From Bacillota bacterium (lineage in GTDB: Bacteria > Bacillota > Sulfobacillia > Symbiobacteriales > Symbiobacteriaceae): a stretch of 6,418 bases of DNA. The position numbers were made by a program, and so were the translations under genes. The notes under the pieces are model-generated. The model worked only from the letters and a program-made list of their open reading frames with translations. It ran no database searches and was not told where the DNA came from. Position 1 is the stretch's first letter; the number at the start of each line of letters is the position of its first letter. This document shows, one piece after another, positions 3,813 through 6,418 of this stretch. The stretch spans positions 1-6,418 of the forward strand of contig JAQBPS010000235.1 of the NCBI GenBank assembly GCA_028287415.1, read 5' to 3'.

Positions 3813-5540
3813 ATGTCCTACTTCCATCCTGATGTGGTCAAGGCGCTGGCCCCCCACGTGCCCATGCCGCCTGAGGCGATCGCCGCCCTGCTCACAGCGC
3901 CGCCCGACCCCGCTCTTGGCGATGTCGCCTTTCCGTGCTTTGCCCTGGCCAAGGATCTCCGGAAGGCCCCCCAGGCGATTGCGGCCGAACTGGCCACACA
4001 GGTTGCCGTGGCGGCCCCGCTGGCCGGCGTTTCGCCTGCCGGTCCCTACCTGAACTTCCGGCTGGACCGGGCGCAGGCCGGCGCCCGCCTCCTGACCGAT
4101 GTGCTCGCACGGGGCGATGCCTGGGGCGACACCACAAGCGGCGCCGGCCAGACCGTCTGCATCGACTTCTGCTCCCCGAACGTGGCCCGCCGGATGCACC
4201 TGGGGCACCTGCGCTCCACCGTCATCGGCAAGGCACTGGTCCGGCTGCACCAGGCGCTGGGGTACAACGTCGTGCGGATCAACTTTCTCGGCGATTGGGG
4301 CACCCAGTTCGGCAAGCTGATCGCAGCCTGGCGGCGCTGGGGCGACCCCGCTGCTGCCGAGGTGGACGCAATCGGCGAGCTTCAGCGGCTGTATGTGAAA
4401 TTCCACCACGCCGCCGCCGAGGACCCCGCCCTTGAGGAGGAGGGTCGGGCTGCTTTCAAAACCCTGGAGGACGGGGACCCGGGCGCCCGTGCGCTCTGGC
4501 AGTGGATCCGGGCGAAAAGCCTGGAGGCCACGGCCGCCACGCTCTCATTGCTCGATGTCTCCTTTGATGACTACAACGGCGAGGCGTTCTATGCGGACCG
4601 CAACCAGGCGGTTGTGCAGTTGCTGGCGGAGCGGCAGCTGCTTGTGGCCAGCGAGGGTGCGCAGGTCGTTGAGCTGGAAGGCATGCCCCCCTGCCTCATT
4701 CTCAAGAGTGACGGGGCGACGCTCTACGAGACCCGTGACATTGCCGCGGCAATGCACCGGGCGGAGGTATACCACCCGGTGCGGAGCCTGTATGTCGTCG
4801 ACCTGGGCCAGGCGCTGCACTTCCGGCAGGTCTTCGCTGTGCTGAAGCAGTTAGGTCTGCCTGGCGCGGCCGGCCTTGAGCATGTGGGCTTTGGCGTCAT
4901 GCTGGTCGGCGGCAAACGCCTGCGGACCCGCCAGGGCGACGTGGTCTATCTGGAGGATGTGCTGGACCAGGCGATCGCCGCCGCCCGTGCGGAACTGGAG
5001 GCCCGCAGCCCGGGCATGGCGGGGGCGGGGGCGATTGCCCGGGCGATCGGTGTCGGGGCGGTGATGTTTAACGACCTGAAGCAGCACCGGCATAATGATG
5101 TGGACTTTAACCCCGCCGAGGCGATCAGCTTTGACGGGGAGACCGGGCCATATATCCAGTACGCGCACGCCCGGTGCCGGAACCTCCTGCGCAAGGCCGG
5201 CGTCGGAGAGGGAGAACTCACAGTGGCGCCCCACGCGACCCTGGCCGACGCGGCCGAGTGGGCGTTGCTGACCGCCATCGGCGCGTTTCCGCAGGCGGTA
5301 CGGCACGCTGCGGAGCGGTGCGAACCGCACCTGGTCGCCCGGTCCGTGCTGGACGTTGCCCAGGCACTCAGCCGTTTCTACCATGACTGCCCGGTGCTGC
5401 GGGCGGACGCTGATGTGCGGGCGGCCCGTTTGGCGCTGGTAGCAGCCGCGGCGACCACGCTGCGCCGGGGACTCTGGGTGCTGGGGCTGGAGGCACCGCC
5501 CATGCGTGACAACTCCGCAGAACGGGGTCCGGTCTGTTGA
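3813..5540 (+). CDS. argS: Arginyl-tRNA synthetase (EC 6.1.1.19)
   Basis: This cytoplasmic class I synthetase charges tRNA-Arg with arginine using ATP. It is 575 residues long, normal for the family. The start ATG 3813 is preceded by AGGAGG (3798-3803) at nine bases; an in-frame GTG at 3732 lies inside the T-box and is not the start. Domains: an N-terminal Arg-tRNA-recognition region (about 1-105), the catalytic fold with DFCSPNVARRMHLGHLRST (118-136, HLGH 129-132 as HIGH motif), NFLGDWGTQFGKL (157-169), YETRDIAAAMHR (305-316), a KMSKS-region GGKRLRTRQG (366-375), and the DALR anticodon-binding domain (about 445-575, with YIQYAHAR and RFYHDCPVL). The lysine often found just before HIGH (NVAKxMH) is Arg126 here, and the second basic position of the KMSKS-like loop is Arg371. 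Expression should rise when arginine or charged tRNA-Arg runs low. No other gene follows on this strand before the convergent transporter. Confidence 0.98.
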   Translation: MSYFHPDVVKALAPHVPMPPEAIAALLTAPPDPALGDVAFPCFALAKDLRKAPQAIAAELATQVAVAAPLAGVSPAGPYLNFRLDRAQAGARLLTDVLARGDAWGDTTSGAGQTVCIDFCSPNVARRMHLGHLRSTVIGKALVRLHQALGYNVVRINFLGDWGTQFGKLIAAWRRWGDPAAAEVDAIGELQRLYVKFHHAAAEDPALEEEGRAAFKTLEDGDPGARALWQWIRAKSLEATAATLSLLDVSFDDYNGEAFYADRNQAVVQLLAERQLLVASEGAQVVELEGMPPCLILKSDGATLYETRDIAAAMHRAEVYHPVRSLYVVDLGQALHFRQVFAVLKQLGLPGAAGLEHVGFGVMLVGGKRLRTRQGDVVYLEDVLDQAIAAARAELEARSPGMAGAGAIARAIGVGAVMFNDLKQHRHNDVDFNPAEAISFDGETGPYIQYAHARCRNLLRKAGVGEGELTVAPHATLADAAEWALLTAIGAFPQAVRHAAERCEPHLVARSVLDVAQALSRFYHDCPVLRADADVRAARLALVAAAATTLRRGLWVLGLEAPPMRDNSAERGPVC

Positions 5541-5543
5541 TCT

Positions 5544-5560
5544 CGTAGGACGGTCCTACG
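5544..5560. terminator. Inverted repeat between convergent argS and MFS genes, weak terminator candidate
   Basis: CGTAGGAC (5544-5551) and GTCCTACG (5553-5560) form a perfect inverted repeat around one G, in practice a seven-base-pair stem with a CGG loop. It begins four bases after the argS stop and lies 30 bases from the transporter stop at 5591. Neither side has a U-run, so if it terminates it does so weakly or with a factor. Confidence 0.4.
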
Positions 5561-5590
5561 GGATGCAGCTCTCCTTATATTGTACGCAGT

Positions 5591-6418
5591 TCAATCCGCC
5601 GCTTCCGTCTGGGCCCCTGGCCCCGGCTCGCCCCGCCGCACCGCGAGCATGCAGAGGAACGCCAGTCCCATGAAGCCGATGGCCATCGGGAAGAAGTACT
5701 GGTAGCCATATCGGTCAAATACCCAGCCGAAGAGCGGCGGTCCGGCGATGTTCGCACCGCTGGAGAACAGGTAGTAGAGGCCTGTGTATGTGCCGATCTG
5801 GCCTGGCCCGGCCATCTGGGTCAGCGTCGGGTAGGAGTTGATATTCACAAACGCCCAGGAGAAGCCAGCCAGCATGAGAAATAGCCGTCCGGCGCCCAGG
5901 TCCTGCAGCCTGCTCAGCAGAAAGTACGCGCAGCACATGCCCAACAGGCCAATGAGAATCGTCCATTTGCGGCCAAGCCCCTTCCAGCGCTTGCCGCCTT
6001 CGGCAAGGAACCCCGCCGGAATGGCCATCAGCAGGAACGCACCGCCCGAGAAGGTGAGCAGGCCGGCCACTCGGTATACTGGCAGCTGAAGATGCGCCGT
6101 GCCATAGGTAGTCAGCCACGTCTCGACGCCGTTGTAGGCGATGAACCAGAAGAAGATCGCTCCCAGCATCGCCAGGACACTGGGGTCGCTTACAGCGCCC
6201 AGCTTGATGCGTTCTGATTGCTCTGTCGCACCTTGCGGCTCGCGAATCCACAGCAAGAAGATCACGGCGACCGCCACAAGCAGTGCCGCCGCCGCGAAGA
6301 ACGGGTAGCCGGGGTAAAGCCGGTAGAGCAGGGAACCGCCCGCGGTGGCTGTAATGTAGCCGAGTCCGCCCATGAAGTTGATGATGCCATTTGCCTTGCT
6401 CCGCAGTTCCGGGGGCGT
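5591..6418 (-). CDS. MFS transporter, SLC45/GPH-like sugar:cation symporter type (C-terminal part)
   Basis: The frame is open from the right edge to TGA at 5591, giving 275 residues; the N-terminal part lies outside. An ATG at 6373 is internal, since the bases before it read PELRSKANGIINFMGG, a conserved cytoplasmic segment in SLC45-like and glycoside-pentoside-hexuronide symporter-like MFS proteins. About eight hydrophobic helices follow. Further marks are a central charged loop (EQSERIKLGAVSDPSV), a motif-A-like stretch (AGFLAEGGKR then GLGRKW), a small-residue-rich helix (LFSSGANIAGPPLFGWVFDR), and an acidic, Ala/Pro-rich cytoplasmic tail. It sits in the inner membrane. Sugar or glycoside uptake is a family-based guess, since these proteins are often misassigned and substrates vary. 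Convergent with argS; promoter and operon partners are not visible. Confidence 0.92.
   Translation of the reverse strand, partial: TPPELRSKANGIINFMGGLGYITATAGGSLLYRLYPGYPFFAAAALLVAVAVIFLLWIREPQGATEQSERIKLGAVSDPSVLAMLGAIFFWFIAYNGVETWLTTYGTAHLQLPVYRVAGLLTFSGGAFLLMAIPAGFLAEGGKRWKGLGRKWTILIGLLGMCCAYFLLSRLQDLGAGRLFLMLAGFSWAFVNINSYPTLTQMAGPGQIGTYTGLYYLFSSGANIAGPPLFGWVFDRYGYQYFFPMAIGFMGLAFLCMLAVRRGEPGPGAQTEAAD

Noticed and set aside
3687..4409. Minus-strand open frame of 240 codons opposite the argS 5' part
   Set aside because: Antisense to argS and its T-box, both of which are certain, with no recognisable protein features.
4851..5384. Minus-strand open frame of 177 codons opposite the argS 3' part
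   Set aside because: Shadow of argS on the opposite strand, no RBS or family pattern.
1..6418. CRISPR array, insertion sequence, phage or toxin-antitoxin locus
   Set aside because: No regularly spaced repeats, transposase motifs, integrase, or paired small toxin/antitoxin genes were seen in a read of both strands.

Overview
The window reads as a chromosomal stretch of a high-GC bacterium. Two features point to a GC-rich member of the Firmicutes or a nearby lineage, for example something Symbiobacterium-like. The first is a textbook T-box leader in front of argS; T-boxes are mostly a Firmicutes trait, with scattered use in Actinobacteria, Chloroflexi and Deinococcus. The second is the consistent use of strong AGGAGG-type ribosome binding sites, some with GTG or TTG starts. 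The species assignment is inference; no rRNA or other strong taxonomic marker is present.

Layout, left to right. Bases 1-33 may be the tail of a plus-strand gene. It runs into a hairpin terminator (39-69) that serves the minus-strand group II truncated haemoglobin gene (74-463). A divergent intergenic region (464-595) carries candidate promoters facing both ways and a leader with two alternative hairpins. It leads into a plus-strand pair: a 91-residue three-helix membrane protein (596-871) and a small lipoprotein (926-1360), ended by a hairpin terminator (1398-1425). Next come an orphan two-helix membrane protein (1575-1928) with its own terminator (1953-1985) and a DinB/YfiT-type metal-binding four-helix protein (2058-2510). 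The DinB gene meets a minus-strand EamA/DMT-type drug/metabolite transporter gene (2507-3394) tail to tail; their stop codons overlap inside one CTAG.

Divergent from the transporter is the best regulated unit of the window. An extended -10 promoter (3478-3507) drives a T-box riboswitch leader (about 3514-3785) with arginine specifier CGC, a 7-nt tRNA-acceptor-binding bulge, and mutually exclusive antiterminator and terminator. It controls arginyl-tRNA synthetase (argS, 3813-5540). When uncharged tRNA-Arg accumulates, it should stabilise the antiterminator and allow argS transcription. The window closes with the C-terminal three-fifths or so of a minus-strand MFS transporter (5591 to the right edge), convergent with argS.

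The genes are mostly independent housekeeping or accessory functions (oxygen/NO chemistry, transport, translation) rather than one pathway. No mobile element, CRISPR array, phage gene, tRNA or rRNA is visible, and I see no convincing new multi-gene system. The items most worth following are the T-box details, the Lys-to-Arg changes in both ATP-site motifs of ArgRS, the switch-like leader at 525-563, the emfourin-like lipoprotein with its small membrane partner, and a probable leaderless haemoglobin mRNA.
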